A stretch of 64,000 bases of DNA from the NCBI GenBank assembly GCA_002331335.1, contig DCZO01000020.1, positions 7,239-71,238 of the forward strand, given 5' to 3'. Made by a program: the position numbers and the translations under genes. Each line of letters starts with the position of its first letter. The first letter of the stretch is position 1. Below are positions 43,950-53,238 of this stretch, in pieces. The stretch comes from Nitrospira sp. UBA2082 (GTDB lineage: Bacteria > Nitrospirota > Nitrospiria > Nitrospirales > Nitrospiraceae). The notes beneath the pieces were generated by a model, which saw nothing but the letters and a program-made list of their open reading frames with translations, searched no databases and had not been told where the DNA came from.

Positions 43950-45581
43950 TTACGTCCGGCCATCGGCCTTGAGAAACGGCGGCTCTCCATGATCCAGGCC
44001 ATAAAGATTGAGGGGACTCAACGTGTCAACCGTCGAGACGATGTCGATGCGGTTCCCTTCCCCGGCTCGATAGAGATCCAGTGCACGGGAGCTATGATAG
44101 CGGCAATCGTGGGCGGAGAGAAGATCTTTGAGTGTTTCCGCCGGCTCCCAATGGGCCGTGAGCAGCGCGGTCCGCGCCGGGTTTCTCCGGCTGAACATGA
44201 ACGATAAATGATCCGGATACCAGTCGGCGCCGCCGGTGGCGTAGGAGATGAACAGCCTCGCCTGGGCCGTCTTGCAGAGCTCACTGAGGTATGTGTTGGT
44301 GAGATAGCCGTTTTCGCCCACGTCTAGCCATGTTCCCGGATGAGACAGCGGCGCGTGTGCGGCGTGGCTGCGCAGTTCAAGCAGCTGCTGTTGTGAGGCG
44401 AAGACCAGCGGGATCGGGCCGTATGTATCGGCCAGCCTGGCGATGATGCCGTCCTTCAGGGGTGAGAGGCCGTCATTGGTCGGCCCACTATCCGCATGGA
44501 TGAGCACGTTGTGGCCCCGGTCGCTGATCAAGTAGCAATTTCTCGGCATCGCCAGATCGCAGGGGTCTTCGCCATAGAACGGCACAGAGACGACCGTACC
44601 GCCTTCGAACGGCCAGGTCTCGCCGTGCGCCAATTCGACGATGCGGCTGAACCCTAATTCCCGCAAGAGCGGCAGGTAATCATAAAACAACCGTTTCCGA
44701 TTCCGCCGGGAGGGCACGATGATCGGCGTGTCTTTCGGCAGATGGAGCAGTGTGCGGGGATCCACATGATCGTCGTGATCGTGCGTCAGAAACACGGCGG
44801 CCGGTTTCGGCAGCAACGAACCCCAGAGGGAGGGGAGGGAGGACTCGGCGAACCAGGGTAGGAGCCAGGGATCGAACAAGAAGAAACTGTCCCGTTGTCG
44901 ATAGAGGAGCGCTGCGTGGCCCAGATGAACCGTGTCCTGGTCCTGGACGATCTCACCCCACCGTTGGCGAACCGAAGTCCGCGGGGAGACGGCCAGGCAC
45001 TCGTATTGATCGAGTAATTCCAGCAAGCGGGTGAGCACCGTCATGGCCTCGCGGCGCGTGGTGGCCACCACCGTCTTGATTTCTTCGACCCGGTGTGTGC
45101 CGTCCAGCAGGCCGAGGAGATTGCCCACCGCCGGTCCCAGCGGGCGCTGATCGAAGCCAAGCGGGATCGCTTGGCGCTTGACGGAATGAAAAATGCGCAG
45201 GCCGCCGTTGGTCACCGTCGATGATTGGGTGGGGTCGGTGGGGAACTCCCAGTGGAAGGCGCCATCTGGTTTCCGACCACATATGATGTGCCGGCGCAAA
45301 TAGGGGCGGGCGTTCACCAGTTCCGCATAGGCGTCCTCCAGCCTGCGCCGTCGATTCGGGTCGTCGATCGGGGCTCGTTTGGAAAACACGTCGCTGATGG
45401 CCGTGTCGATAGAACTGGCCAGCAGGCTGTGGGCTTCCTGCAGGCTGGCCGAGACTTCCGGCGCGATGCCGCCGATAAACGGGAACGGGCCGGGCGGCTC
45501 CGCGCTTTCCAGCTGCACCCAACACCAGGGCGCCAAGCTCACATACTGGTCGCGGGGCAACGTGTCCCAGATACGACTCAT
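43950..45581 (-). CDS. Metallo-beta-lactamase-fold hydrolase with an N-terminal PqqD-like segment
   Basis: 543 residues, long for the MBL fold. The C-terminal part has the metal motif [16 protein letters not shown], a later [10 protein letters not shown] (Asp ligand) and the strand order of UlaG/CMAH-like MBL enzymes. Before it, at about 150-200, lies [44 protein letters not shown]. This looks like the PqqD/RRE winged-helix pattern (L-L-D-G-x-x-x-V-x-E-I). The N-terminal 140 residues are unfamiliar. It starts inside the stop of the VOC gene (ATGA overlap), so the two are an operon. The substrate is unknown. Confidence 0.75.
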   Translation of the reverse strand: MSRIWDTLPRDQYVSLAPWCWVQLESAEPPGPFPFIGGIAPEVSASLQEAHSLLASSIDTAISDVFSKRAPIDDPNRRRRLEDAYAELVNARPYLRRHIICGRKPDGAFHWEFPTDPTQSSTVTNGGLRIFHSVKRQAIPLGFDQRPLGPAVGNLLGLLDGTHRVEEIKTVVATTRREAMTVLTRLLELLDQYECLAVSPRTSVRQRWGEIVQDQDTVHLGHAALLYRQRDSFFLFDPWLLPWFAESSLPSLWGSLLPKPAAVFLTHDHDDHVDPRTLLHLPKDTPIIVPSRRNRKRLFYDYLPLLRELGFSRIVELAHGETWPFEGGTVVSVPFYGEDPCDLAMPRNCYLISDRGHNVLIHADSGPTNDGLSPLKDGIIARLADTYGPIPLVFASQQQLLELRSHAAHAPLSHPGTWLDVGENGYLTNTYLSELCKTAQARLFISYATGGADWYPDHLSFMFSRRNPARTALLTAHWEPAETLKDLLSAHDCRYHSSRALDLYRAGEGNRIDIVSTVDTLSPLNLYGLDHGEPPFLKADGRT

Positions 45582-46015
45582 GCTTCAGCCCCGAACCTCA
45601 ATCCGCTAATTGACGGTTCATAGAGCGCTTGGATGAGGTTGCCGTCCGGGTCGGCAAAATAAAATGAATAGCTGCCGTCGCGGTGTTGCTTGGGTTGTTT
45701 GGCAATGCGACCGCCCAAGGCTTCGATTGTGGGCACAATCTCGCGGTACATCCGGTCCACCGCCTCGGGGCTATCGAGTATCACGCCCATGTGATCGAGC
45801 AGTTGGGTTTTCGTGCGATCGTAGGACTCCATCTCACTCTTCGAGATTTGGTGAAGCGCCAGGTTGTCGATTCCGGAACTGAAATAGACATTGTCCGGGT
45901 CAGGCTCCCACACCGCTTTCATGCCGAGGAGTTGTTCGTAGAAATGGCGTGAGCGCGGGAGGTTTGTCACGCGAAGCGCGAGGTGTCGTAAGCCTCGATG
46001 GAGCGGGTGGCTCAT
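45578..46015 (-). CDS. Glyoxalase/VOC-family protein
   Basis: 145 residues. One VOC module pair is seen: LRHLALRVTNLPRSRHFYEQLLGMK, NLALHQISKSE, DHMGVILDSPEAVDRMY and YSFYFADPDGNLIQALYEP. Metal ligands His and Glu/Gln are at the usual positions (H in RHLALRV, H in ALHQI, Q in NLIQALYE). It could be a lyase, dioxygenase or resistance-type protein. It is translationally coupled to the downstream MBL gene. Confidence 0.87.
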   Translation of the reverse strand: MSHPLHRGLRHLALRVTNLPRSRHFYEQLLGMKAVWEPDPDNVYFSSGIDNLALHQISKSEMESYDRTKTQLLDHMGVILDSPEAVDRMYREIVPTIEALGGRIAKQPKQHRDGSYSFYFADPDGNLIQALYEPSISGLRFGAEA

Positions 46016-46082
46016 ACGTTAATCCTTGTCCGTCGGTATAGTAGGGATGCTCTTGCGGTTCCGTCAAATGGAATTCGGTCGT

Positions 46083-46625
46083 TCAATAGCCCTTCAATCG
46101 CTGCAATTCAATATGGAATGTCTGTGTCCCATCGGCGATCCAGATATGCCCTTCTTGAATGGTCCATTGTAACTGCATGGCGGGTCTCGTCATCTCAGGC
46201 AGGGCGCGAATGCTGTCCATTGGAAGCAATGTTACGGAGAGGTTCTTCAGCCGTTCGAGTGACAGGCGCTGGTTTGCCCACCACACTTCGGCGCTCCGCG
46301 CGCCATAGACGTAGACGATGACCTGTTTGGATCGACCGCAGGCCTGACGCAGAGTCTTCTCGTCTGGTTGGCCGATCTCGATCCAGAGGTCAATGGTGCC
46401 GGTGTCATCCCGTTGCCACAAGGCAGGTTCATCGTCGGCGGCAACCCCGCGGCCGAACGACAAGGCCTCGTTGGCATGGAGGGCGAAGGCGAGCAGTCGT
46501 ACCATCAGGCGCTCCTCGGTCTCGGACGGATGGCGCGCGAGGGTGAGCGCATGGTCTTGGAAGTACTGGCGATCCAGATCGGCGATCTGCAGCACCGCTT
46601 TGTAGATGGTTGCGTTCGAAGCCAT
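46083..46625 (-). CDS. yaeQ: YaeQ-family protein
   Basis: 180 residues from ATG 46625. The family start M-A-x-x-A-T-I-Y-K-A, the segment HPSETEERLMVRLLAFALHA and EPALWQRDDTGTIDLWIEIGQPDEK match YaeQ. YaeQ has a PD-(D/E)xK-like fold; D and E-x-G positions are visible in IDLWIEIG. The E. coli homologue was reported to complement rfaH loss, but its biochemical role is unclear. It starts 4 bp after the VF530-type gene. Confidence 0.9.
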   Translation of the reverse strand: MASNATIYKAVLQIADLDRQYFQDHALTLARHPSETEERLMVRLLAFALHANEALSFGRGVAADDEPALWQRDDTGTIDLWIEIGQPDEKTLRQACGRSKQVIVYVYGARSAEVWWANQRLSLERLKNLSVTLLPMDSIRALPEMTRPAMQLQWTIQEGHIWIADGTQTFHIELQRLKGY

Positions 46626-46629
46626 CGTG

Positions 46630-46887
46630 CTAGCGTGAGCGCTCGGGGAGTTCTGCCACAAACATCTGTTCAACTCGCTTGCGCGCCCACGGCGTCTTGC
46701 GCAGGAATGTTAGACTCGACCGGACCGTTGGGTGATGGCGGAAACAGCGAATGGGCACGCGTGCTCCGAGCGTCGCCCATCCGTGCCGTGCGACCAAGGT
46801 CGTGACGATGGTTTCCAAGGTGATCCCGTGCAAGGGATCGCGGGGGTGAGCCATGGCCTGTGGAAGGTTTAGGGATGAATCAGGCAT
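46630..46887 (-). CDS. VF530-family DNA-binding protein
   Basis: 85 residues; ATG at residue 12 is an alternative start. The VF530 (DUF2132) signature is complete: [55 protein letters not shown]. The family has a small helical, putative DNA-binding fold. It is first in a two-gene unit with yaeQ. Confidence 0.9.
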   Translation of the reverse strand: MPDSSLNLPQAMAHPRDPLHGITLETIVTTLVARHGWATLGARVPIRCFRHHPTVRSSLTFLRKTPWARKRVEQMFVAELPERSR

Positions 46888-47286
46888 GAGGGGAGGTAGC
46901 GTACCGACTGCGGGTGAGTTTCACAAGAGCGGATGATAGGGGTCGGATCTTGAACTGTGCATCACTCGGCGCTGAGAAGCCGAATGCCAGAATGAAGGGA
47001 CCAGGTGATGCTCCAGTTTGATAGATGGCAGGGCTATAGCGCGGTTGGGGTGTCGGTTTCTTCTCAGCGCGCGCCGCTGCCGGTCAGGCTTGCTTTGCGA
47101 TCTCCGCCTACTTGAGCGCTTCGGCGGGAGTTCTTCCAAACGCTGAGCAGATGTCGAGGTCGGGAATGTCGGCGATGTATCCTCGGTCCGCTTCACCGTT
47201 CATGCTGAGTCTGTCGGAGCATGAGGCCGTCCAGCAGGGGTGGTGCCTGGGCGCAAACCGATCAGTATCTCAAGAGGTGGGACTGG
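46888..47286. other. Gap holding a dead hicB gene
   Basis: No intact gene. On the minus strand, 47015-47203 encodes a recognisable but broken HicB (see separate entry). The rest shows no features. Confidence 0.6.
47015..47203 (-). pseudogene. hicB: hicB antitoxin pseudogene with two in-frame stops
   Basis: Translation from ATG 47203 gives GYIADIPDLDICSAFGRTPAEALK, a stop (TAG 47108-47110), AEIAKQA, a second stop (TGA 47084-47086), then P-A-A-A-R-A-E-K-K-P-T-P-Q-P-R-Y-S-P-A-I-Y-Q. Apart from the stops this is the HicB antitoxin order: G-Y-x-A-x-x-P-D-L, G-x-T-P-x-E-A-L, A-x-x-A-x-x-x-x-x-x-A-R-A-x-x-K-P-x-P-x-P-R-Y-x-P-x-I-Y. The extreme N-terminus and hicA are missing. Confidence 0.75.
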
Positions 47287-47568
47287 TTAATTTGTCTGAG
47301 GCGAAGAGCGGCTGACGTACTTGTGCAGGATACTGGCGATCAGGCTTTGATAGGGCAGACCTTCCTCAGCGGCGCGCCGCTTCAGCAATTCAAGGTCAGT
47401 GGTCGATAAGCGGATATTGATCCGGGCGTCCTTGCGCATATAGCGCTGGGCGGCTTCAATCGCCTCCTTTTTGGCCATGTTCTGATTCTTGACCGGTCTG
47501 AACGCACCGCGTTCGTACTCAGAGATGAGTTCTTCCTCGTCTTGATCCAGTACAGGTTTCTTCTTCAT
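47287..47568 (-). CDS. BrnA/CopG-type antitoxin
   Basis: 93 residues. The N-terminus has DEEELISEYERGAFRPVKN, the toxin-contact motif common in this antitoxin group. The C-terminus is a ribbon-helix-helix (ARINIRLSTTDLELLKRRAAEEGLPYQSLIASILHKY). It is translated with the toxin gene by a 4-bp overlap (47565-47568). It binds the toxin and the operon promoter. Confidence 0.88.
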   Translation of the reverse strand: MKKKPVLDQDEEELISEYERGAFRPVKNQNMAKKEAIEAAQRYMRKDARINIRLSTTDLELLKRRAAEEGLPYQSLIASILHKYVSRSSPQTN

Positions 47569-47852
47569 CGTGTGCTCCCTTTCGCACGGTTTCTAGTAGC
47601 CTTTCGGCTTGGATAGATCGTCTTTAAAAACAGTGTCTGGTGTTCTCTGATGACCGGGATGACATAGACATATCCATCAACATCGACTTCATAGAGAAGC
47701 TGGTTGGGATAGCGCTTACGATCGTGGTGTTCCAGTACTTGAATGAGATGGCCATTTTCGATCAGCGCGATGATCTGTTCAAAGCTGATTCCTCGTTCTC
47801 GAATGAGCCAGGCGTTCTTCTCTGGATCAAAGGCGTAATTCCACTCTTTCAT
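47565..47852 (-). CDS. BrnT-like (DUF4258-related) toxin
   Basis: 95 residues. The plan is that of BrnT-like RNase toxins: YAFDPEKNAWLIRERGISFEQIIALIENG, then NQLLYEVDVDGYVYVIPVIREHQTLFLKTIYPSRKATR. Toxin-first order with a 4-bp overlap to a ribbon-helix-helix antitoxin is typical. It is a different subfamily from the pair at 26794. Its promoter lies at about 47853-47975. Confidence 0.85.
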   Translation of the reverse strand: MKEWNYAFDPEKNAWLIRERGISFEQIIALIENGHLIQVLEHHDRKRYPNQLLYEVDVDGYVYVIPVIREHQTLFLKTIYPSRKATRNRAKGSTR

Positions 47853-47975
47853 GTTCGATGATGTTAGGACGATGTGTGCCTATTGTCAACATTGGGGTAA
47901 GCGATGCACAGGGTGTTGCCGAGTGAGAGTTGGTGAGAGGCGGATTGTGTTGGGACCTGAGGGAAGTCCTGCTGA

Positions 47976-48974
47976 TCATATTGTCAGGACCGCCGCGCCT
48001 TGGAAGGAGCCGGCTTTCAATGCTTGTAACGCCCGGTTGGCGTCTTCGAGCGGAAATCGCACCGTGTGGGGTTTGATAGGAATCGCTGCCGCTTCGCGTA
48101 GCAAATCAATTCCATCCTGTCTGGTGTTCGCCGTCACGCTGCGGATGACCCGTTCGCCGAATACTTCACGATCGTAGTCCAACGAGGGAATCGGGGACAT
48201 GTGAATGCCGGCCAGCGCGAGCGTGCCGCCGCGTTCCAGTGCGCGGAGTGCCGGCGGCACCAGTTCGCCGGCGGGCGCGAAAATAATTGATCCGTGCAAC
48301 TTGTCGGGCGGTGTATCTGTTGCTCCGCCGACCCAGATAGCTCCCAGCTGTTTCGCCAACTGTTGGTGCTCCGTTTTGAGGGAGCTGACGTAGACCTGAC
48401 AGCCCCAGTGCCGCGCGATCTGGATGGCAATATGGGCCGAGGCGCCGAAGCCATAGAGTCCCAGGCGCTGGCCCGGCTTGATGCTACTGAGTCGTAACGC
48501 CCGATAGCCGATAATGCCGGCACAGAGCAGCGGAGCAGCTTCGTCGTCCGAAAAGATCGGTGGGATCGGATAGGCGAATCGCTCCGGCACCACGGCATAC
48601 TCCGCATACCCTCCGTCCACTTGATAGCCGGTAAATTGTGCCGCCTCGCACAGGTTCTCCCGGCCGGTAGTGCAGAACTCACACAGATTGCATGTGCCCT
48701 GAAGCCAGGCGATCCCGATACGATCTCCTTCCCGGAGATCTCGTACGGCTGTCCCGATGCGTACCACGGTGCCGACGGCTTGATGGCCGGGAATCAGCGG
48801 GAGTGTGACGTGGGGCAGCTCGCCTTCAACGACGTGCAGATCCGTCCGGCATACGCCGCAGACATGGACCTTGACCAGCACCTGTCTTGATCCCGGCTCT
48901 GGTATCGAACGGTCATGCAGTTCAAGCCGATTGCCGGACACATTGCCCGTCCGGCTCAACACCATCGCTTTCAT
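47976..48974 (-). CDS. adhA: Zinc-dependent alcohol dehydrogenase
   Basis: 332 residues. Catalytic zinc ligands are in CGVCRTDLHVVEGE and GHQAVGTV. The structural zinc loop is CNLCEFCTTGRENLC. The NAD site is LGLYGFGASAH (G-x-G-x-x). It has the size and motifs of the AdhA/AdhP-type medium-chain dehydrogenases acting on primary alcohols. It is a single gene followed upstream by a repeat-rich spacer. Confidence 0.92.
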   Translation of the reverse strand: MKAMVLSRTGNVSGNRLELHDRSIPEPGSRQVLVKVHVCGVCRTDLHVVEGELPHVTLPLIPGHQAVGTVVRIGTAVRDLREGDRIGIAWLQGTCNLCEFCTTGRENLCEAAQFTGYQVDGGYAEYAVVPERFAYPIPPIFSDDEAAPLLCAGIIGYRALRLSSIKPGQRLGLYGFGASAHIAIQIARHWGCQVYVSSLKTEHQQLAKQLGAIWVGGATDTPPDKLHGSIIFAPAGELVPPALRALERGGTLALAGIHMSPIPSLDYDREVFGERVIRSVTANTRQDGIDLLREAAAIPIKPHTVRFPLEDANRALQALKAGSFQGAAVLTI

Positions 48975-49080
48975 GTTGACTCGGGGTAGTGAGTTTCGGG
49001 TTTCGAGTTTCTGGTTTCGGAGTTCACGGTTGGGAAATCCGCGAAACCTTCACCCCGCAACTCGAAACCTTCCTCAAGTC
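48975..49080. repeat. TTTCGAGTTT-type word-repeat spacer
   Basis: The segment is built of repeated GAGTTTC / GGTTTCG words on one side and their complements (CTCGAAACC) on the other. This gives a long imperfect dyad between adhA and the YceI gene. It resembles other spacers in the window. Confidence 0.5.
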
Positions 49081-49695
49081 TCACGGCTGTGGCTTCCCCT
49101 TGATGCACTCGATCTCGAGCCGAATGTGCACCTCGTTGCCGACGACGAGTCCCCCGTTGTCGAGGGTCTTATCCCAGATCATGCCGAAATCCTTGCGGTT
49201 GAGTTTCCCCTCGGCGCTGAAGCCGGCTCTGGTGCCGCCCCAGGGATCCTTGGCGACACCGTTGAAGGTGCTGACAAGGGTGACTTCTTTTGTCACGCCG
49301 CGCAGGGTGAAATCGCCGATGATGGTGTACGAGTCGCCCTGCTTTTTGGCACTTTTCATTTTGTACGTCATCGTCGGATACTGTTTTACGTCGAGAAAAT
49401 CGGGATTGCGCAGATGGGCATCCCGTTTGTCGTGGTTCGTGTTGACGGATGCGGCGTTGATTGTGGCTTCGATCACGTGGATCGTTTTGGCATCCGTGTC
49501 CATCTCGACGAACCCCTGGTAGTCCGTGAATCGTCCGGATGTCTTGGACACCACCATATGGGCGACCCGAAACTCGATCAGCGAATGGTCGGGGTCGATC
49601 TCCCACCGGGCTGTTTCTGCTCCCGCATCCATCGGCAGTCCGGCAAGCAAGGCGCCTATCGCCGCATATGCCATCCAGCGCAATCCGGCTTTCAT
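49081..49695 (-). CDS. YceI-family periplasmic protein
   Basis: 204 residues from ATG 49695, preceded by GGGAGG. It has a signal peptide (MKAGLRWMAYAAIGALLAGLPMDAGA). The lipocalin-like fold is clear: ARWEIDPDHSLIEFRVAHMVVSKTSGRF, then KRDAHLRNPDFLDVKQYPTM, GDFTLRGVTKEV and FGMIWDKTLDNGGLVVGNEVHIRLEIE. YceI proteins bind isoprenoids or similar lipids. The TonB-domain gene precedes it on the same strand. Confidence 0.94.
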   Translation of the reverse strand: MKAGLRWMAYAAIGALLAGLPMDAGAETARWEIDPDHSLIEFRVAHMVVSKTSGRFTDYQGFVEMDTDAKTIHVIEATINAASVNTNHDKRDAHLRNPDFLDVKQYPTMTYKMKSAKKQGDSYTIIGDFTLRGVTKEVTLVSTFNGVAKDPWGGTRAGFSAEGKLNRKDFGMIWDKTLDNGGLVVGNEVHIRLEIECIKGKPQP

Positions 49696-49732
49696 GTGTG
49701 TGCCTCCCTGGTTTCGAGAAGTTTCGCGTCGC

Positions 49733-50740
49733 TCATTTCTTGGATGTGGGGATGTCCGCATTCGGTTTCGAAACCGGAGAATCCGCGATGTGTCGGACGG
49801 TGCGCAATCCCGAACGAGAGCCCGTCCTCATCCGCACATGCACATCGATCGGCTCTGCTCCAATGTCCTCTGGAAATGGAGGGAACGGCTGGGCATGGAC
49901 GACGGCATGAATGCCCGCTTCGTCGATCTCACGTGCGCCCGAGCCTTTCTCAATCTCGATCAGTTGGGCCCGCCCGTTTGGATACATGCGAAAACGGACG
50001 CGTACGGTTTCGCTCGACGGGGCCTGGCGCACGCGGCGTGCGGCGCGGCTCCAGCTTCGGCTTAGGAGCGTACTGATCTGTTGCCAATACGCCTGCCCCT
50101 GTCCCGGTTCCGGCAGCGGCAGGAGATTTTCTTCCACCAGCTGTTCAGTAGAGATGGGAATGACTTCGGGCTGAATGTCATCGTCGTCGGCGTCGCGTTC
50201 ACCGAGATCGTCCTGATTCTGAAGCGTCAGGTCGCTGGTTTCGCTCTCCTCGTCCGGCTGTCCCAGCGTCACATACACGATCCGTGTCATGACCCGTTCC
50301 AGCTTTTTGTCCGTCCGGGCTCTGGCGAAGGTGACGCGGATCCTGGCGAATTTGGGGACCGCCGAGAGTTTTCCCGAGGCGATGGGCTCCAGTATTGCTG
50401 TCGCCTGCATCGCCGGCGAAGAGGGATCCGGTTCCATTGTCACGATCTGTCGCTGGAAATAGACCGATTCACACACGGCGACCCAAGGGGCGTCTCCCTG
50501 AACCGCTCCGTTCAGCGACAGCGATAGCTTGACCGGCTTGCCGACTTGGATGATTCCCGACGCATCAAGGCCGGCAAAATCGAACGTTACTGAGCGTTTC
50601 CCAGATGAAACTGTCTGCGCGGCAGCCGGTGAGGATGCCGCCTGCGCCAGAGAGAGAACCATCATGTGGCCTGGCAATATTGCGAGCAAGACGGCAGCCA
50701 AAACAATGAATCGGGGGGGCCAGACAATCATTTCTATCAA
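49733..50740 (-). CDS. Exported protein with a TonB C-terminal domain
   Basis: 335 residues. A signal sequence or anchor lies at 8-34 (FIVLAAVLLAILPGHMMVLSLAQA). The middle contains a beta-rich domain with an unusual acidic stretch (DDLGERDADDDDIQPEV). The C-terminus, VRVRFRMYPNGRAQLIEIEKGSGAREIDEAGIHAVVHAQPFPPFPEDI, is the TonB/TolA C-terminal fold. Because the N-terminal part is a full domain and not a Pro-rich spanner, it may not energise outer-membrane receptors in the usual way. Confidence 0.82.
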   Translation of the reverse strand: MIEMIVWPPRFIVLAAVLLAILPGHMMVLSLAQAASSPAAAQTVSSGKRSVTFDFAGLDASGIIQVGKPVKLSLSLNGAVQGDAPWVAVCESVYFQRQIVTMEPDPSSPAMQATAILEPIASGKLSAVPKFARIRVTFARARTDKKLERVMTRIVYVTLGQPDEESETSDLTLQNQDDLGERDADDDDIQPEVIPISTEQLVEENLLPLPEPGQGQAYWQQISTLLSRSWSRAARRVRQAPSSETVRVRFRMYPNGRAQLIEIEKGSGAREIDEAGIHAVVHAQPFPPFPEDIGAEPIDVHVRMRTGSRSGLRTVRHIADSPVSKPNADIPTSKK

Positions 50741-50825
50741 TCCTACTCACCGAGGTGATCTCATGCAACCCGTCTCTTTTCAGAACACAGATGTGTGGGG
50801 CAGGTAGTTGGTATAGAATAGCGTC

Positions 50826-51860
50826 ATGCGCGCGCTCGTCAAGACCGTTCCTGCACCAGGTTTGACTCCGACAAGTTGGCCAGACCCGACCCCAGGCCCG
50901 CACGATGTCATCGTCAAAGTCGCGGCCACCTCATTATGTGGCACCGACGCGCATATCTACCGGTGGGATGAATGGGCACAGGGGCGCGTGCAGCCTCCAC
51001 GCATCATCGGCCATGAAGTCTGCGGCCATGTGGTGGAAGTCGGGCGTGAGGTGTCGTTGGTGAAGATCGGCGATTACGTCGCGGCGGAATCGCACGTCAC
51101 GTGCGGCCGATGCTTCCAGTGCCGAACCGGCCAGGCGCATGTCTGCAAGCAGTACAAGATCTTAGGCATCGACCGGGACGGCTCCTATGCCGAGTATGTC
51201 GCACTGCCGGAGGGTGTGTTGTGGAAGACGGCACCCGAGATTCCTCCCGAGTTTGCCTGCGTCCAAGAGCCTCTTGGGAACGCCGTCGATGCTGCGCTGG
51301 CGGAAGATCTCACCGGGCAGACGGTGGTGGTGACGGGATGCGGACCAACCGGCCTGTTTGCCGCCGCTGTGGCGCGGACAGCGGGAGCGGCCACGATTAT
51401 TGCCTCGGATGTCAGCGACTATCGGCTTGATCTGGCGAAGCAGGTGGGGGTGGATCACGTCCTCAACGCGAAGCGGGAGTCGCCGGAGCGGGTGGCGGCG
51501 GCCATTCTGGATTTGACCGGCGGCGAAGGAGTTGATGCGGCATTGGAAATGTCTGGCGATCCGACGGCCTTGCATCAAGCCTTTCGTGCTGTGAAAAATG
51601 GGGGGCGGGTGACGCTGTTCGGCATTCCGACCGGCCAGGTCTGTTTCGATTTGCCGAACGAAATCATTTTCAAAGGCATTCGTGTCTACGGAGTGACGGG
51701 TCGGCGTCTGTTCGGGACGTGGTACCGGCTGGCGGGGCTGTTCAAGGCAGGTTTGGACATCAGGCCGGTGATCACCCATTCGTTCCCGATGGCAGAATTC
51801 GCCACAGGCTTCGATCTCATCCGTTCCGGGCAATGCGGCAAGGTGGTCTTAATTCCATGA
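50826..51860 (+). CDS. tdh: L-threonine 3-dehydrogenase
   Basis: 344 residues. It oxidises threonine to 2-amino-3-ketobutyrate with NAD. Tdh features are the zinc ligands in CGTDAHIYRWDEWAQ and GHEVCGHVVEVG, the structural zinc loop CGRCFQCRTGQAHVC, VQEPLGNAVDA, and the NAD loop VTGCGPTGLFAAAVA. The threonine-dehydrogenase hallmark GRRLFGTWY is present. The kbl gene follows, so the pair makes glycine and acetyl-CoA from threonine. Confidence 0.95.
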   Translation: MRALVKTVPAPGLTPTSWPDPTPGPHDVIVKVAATSLCGTDAHIYRWDEWAQGRVQPPRIIGHEVCGHVVEVGREVSLVKIGDYVAAESHVTCGRCFQCRTGQAHVCKQYKILGIDRDGSYAEYVALPEGVLWKTAPEIPPEFACVQEPLGNAVDAALAEDLTGQTVVVTGCGPTGLFAAAVARTAGAATIIASDVSDYRLDLAKQVGVDHVLNAKRESPERVAAAILDLTGGEGVDAALEMSGDPTALHQAFRAVKNGGRVTLFGIPTGQVCFDLPNEIIFKGIRVYGVTGRRLFGTWYRLAGLFKAGLDIRPVITHSFPMAEFATGFDLIRSGQCGKVVLIP

Positions 51861-51969
51861 GCTGACAAGTCACAGGCTGACAGGAGTCAAGACTTAATAA
51901 TCCGTTGGTGATCGGTGGGTATTCCTTGTCAGCTTGGTTCCCTGTCAGCTTGTCTGCCGTGCTCATGCT
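51861..51969. repeat. CTGTCAGCTTG-type word-repeat spacer
   Basis: Between tdh and kbl the DNA contains imperfect repeats such as GTCAGCTTGG / CTGTCAGCTTGTC and complementary GCTGACA words. They are similar to words at 2028-2048 and 38075-38097. Confidence 0.5.
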
Positions 51970-53160
51970 ATGGCCTACTCGTCTTTCAAAAAAGCCCTTG
52001 ATGTCCAACTCGCCGACATTCGCGCGAAGGGCCTCTACAAATCCGAGCGGCAGATCCTGGGCCCGCAAGGCACGGGTATCCGCGTGGACCAAGGCCCGGT
52101 CCTGAATCTCTGCGCGAACAACTATCTCGGCCTGGCGAATCATCCGGACATTGTCCAGGCCGCTGTCGATGGCTTGAAGACGCACGGCTACGGTATGGCC
52201 TCGGTGCGCTTCATCTGCGGCACACAGGATTTGCACAAACAGCTCGAACGAGCCGTCAGCAATTTTTTAGGTACCGAAGACACCATCCTCTATAGTTCCT
52301 GCTTCGACGCAAACGGTGGGCTGTTCGAGGTGTTGATGGACGAGCGTGACGCCGTCATCAGCGATGCCTTAAACCACGCCAGCCTGATCGACGGCATTCG
52401 ACTCTGCAAGGCCAAACGATTGCGCTATGCCCACTCGGAGATGGGGGAGCTGGAAGCCCGGCTGCAAGAGGCGCGGGAGAGTCGCCTCAGACTCATCGTG
52501 ACGGACGGGGTGTTTTCGATGGATGGAGATCTGGCTAAGTTGGATCGGATTGTCGAGCTGGCCGAGCGCTATGACACGGCGGTGGCGGTGGACGACAGCC
52601 ATGCCACCGGCGTCCTCGGCCCCAAGGGGCGCGGCACCCCGGCCCATTTTGGCGTGGCCGACCGAGTTGAGATCGTCACCAGTACGTTTGGCAAGACCTT
52701 GGGCGGCGCCACAGGAGGCTTTACCTCCGGCAAGCGGGAGATCATCGAACTGTTGCGCCAGCGGTCGCGGCCCTACCTGTTTTCCAATTCCCTGCCTCCC
52801 GTGATCGCCGCCGGGGCTTTGTGCGCGCTCGGCCTCGTGGCACAGGGGGATACGTTACGGGAACAGCTTCACGGCAATGCCAGGTTTTTTCGCGCGGAAT
52901 TGACGAGGCTGGGATTTCGTTTGGTTCCGGGCGAGCATCCCATCATTCCCGTCATGTTGGGCGAGGCCACGCTCGCAGCCTCCATGGCTGAGGCCTTGTT
53001 GAAAGAAGGGGTCTACGTGGTTGGATTCAGTTATCCTGTCGTCCCCCACGGCCAGGCGAGAATCCGTGTGCAGATGTCGGCAGCCCACACGAAGGTCCAG
53101 TTGGAACAGGCCGTGGCGGCCTTCGCCAAGGTCGGACGATCCCTCGGTATCATCGGTTAA
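51970..53160 (+). CDS. kbl: Glycine C-acetyltransferase (2-amino-3-ketobutyrate CoA ligase)
   Basis: 396 residues from ATG 51970. It cleaves 2-amino-3-ketobutyrate with CoA to glycine and acetyl-CoA. The PLP-binding Lys is in [14 protein letters not shown]. Substrate loops [26 protein letters not shown] and [11 protein letters not shown] are of the Kbl type. It completes the threonine route started by tdh immediately upstream. Confidence 0.95.
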   Translation: MAYSSFKKALDVQLADIRAKGLYKSERQILGPQGTGIRVDQGPVLNLCANNYLGLANHPDIVQAAVDGLKTHGYGMASVRFICGTQDLHKQLERAVSNFLGTEDTILYSSCFDANGGLFEVLMDERDAVISDALNHASLIDGIRLCKAKRLRYAHSEMGELEARLQEARESRLRLIVTDGVFSMDGDLAKLDRIVELAERYDTAVAVDDSHATGVLGPKGRGTPAHFGVADRVEIVTSTFGKTLGGATGGFTSGKREIIELLRQRSRPYLFSNSLPPVIAAGALCALGLVAQGDTLREQLHGNARFFRAELTRLGFRLVPGEHPIIPVMLGEATLAASMAEALLKEGVYVVGFSYPVVPHGQARIRVQMSAAHTKVQLEQAVAAFAKVGRSLGIIG

Positions 53161-53238
53161 AACCCACCAATCTGAATTGACTTTTTCCCATTCTCCCCAG
53201 TATCCTCCAATGCTTTCTAAGCCAAGGAGATAGGAACC

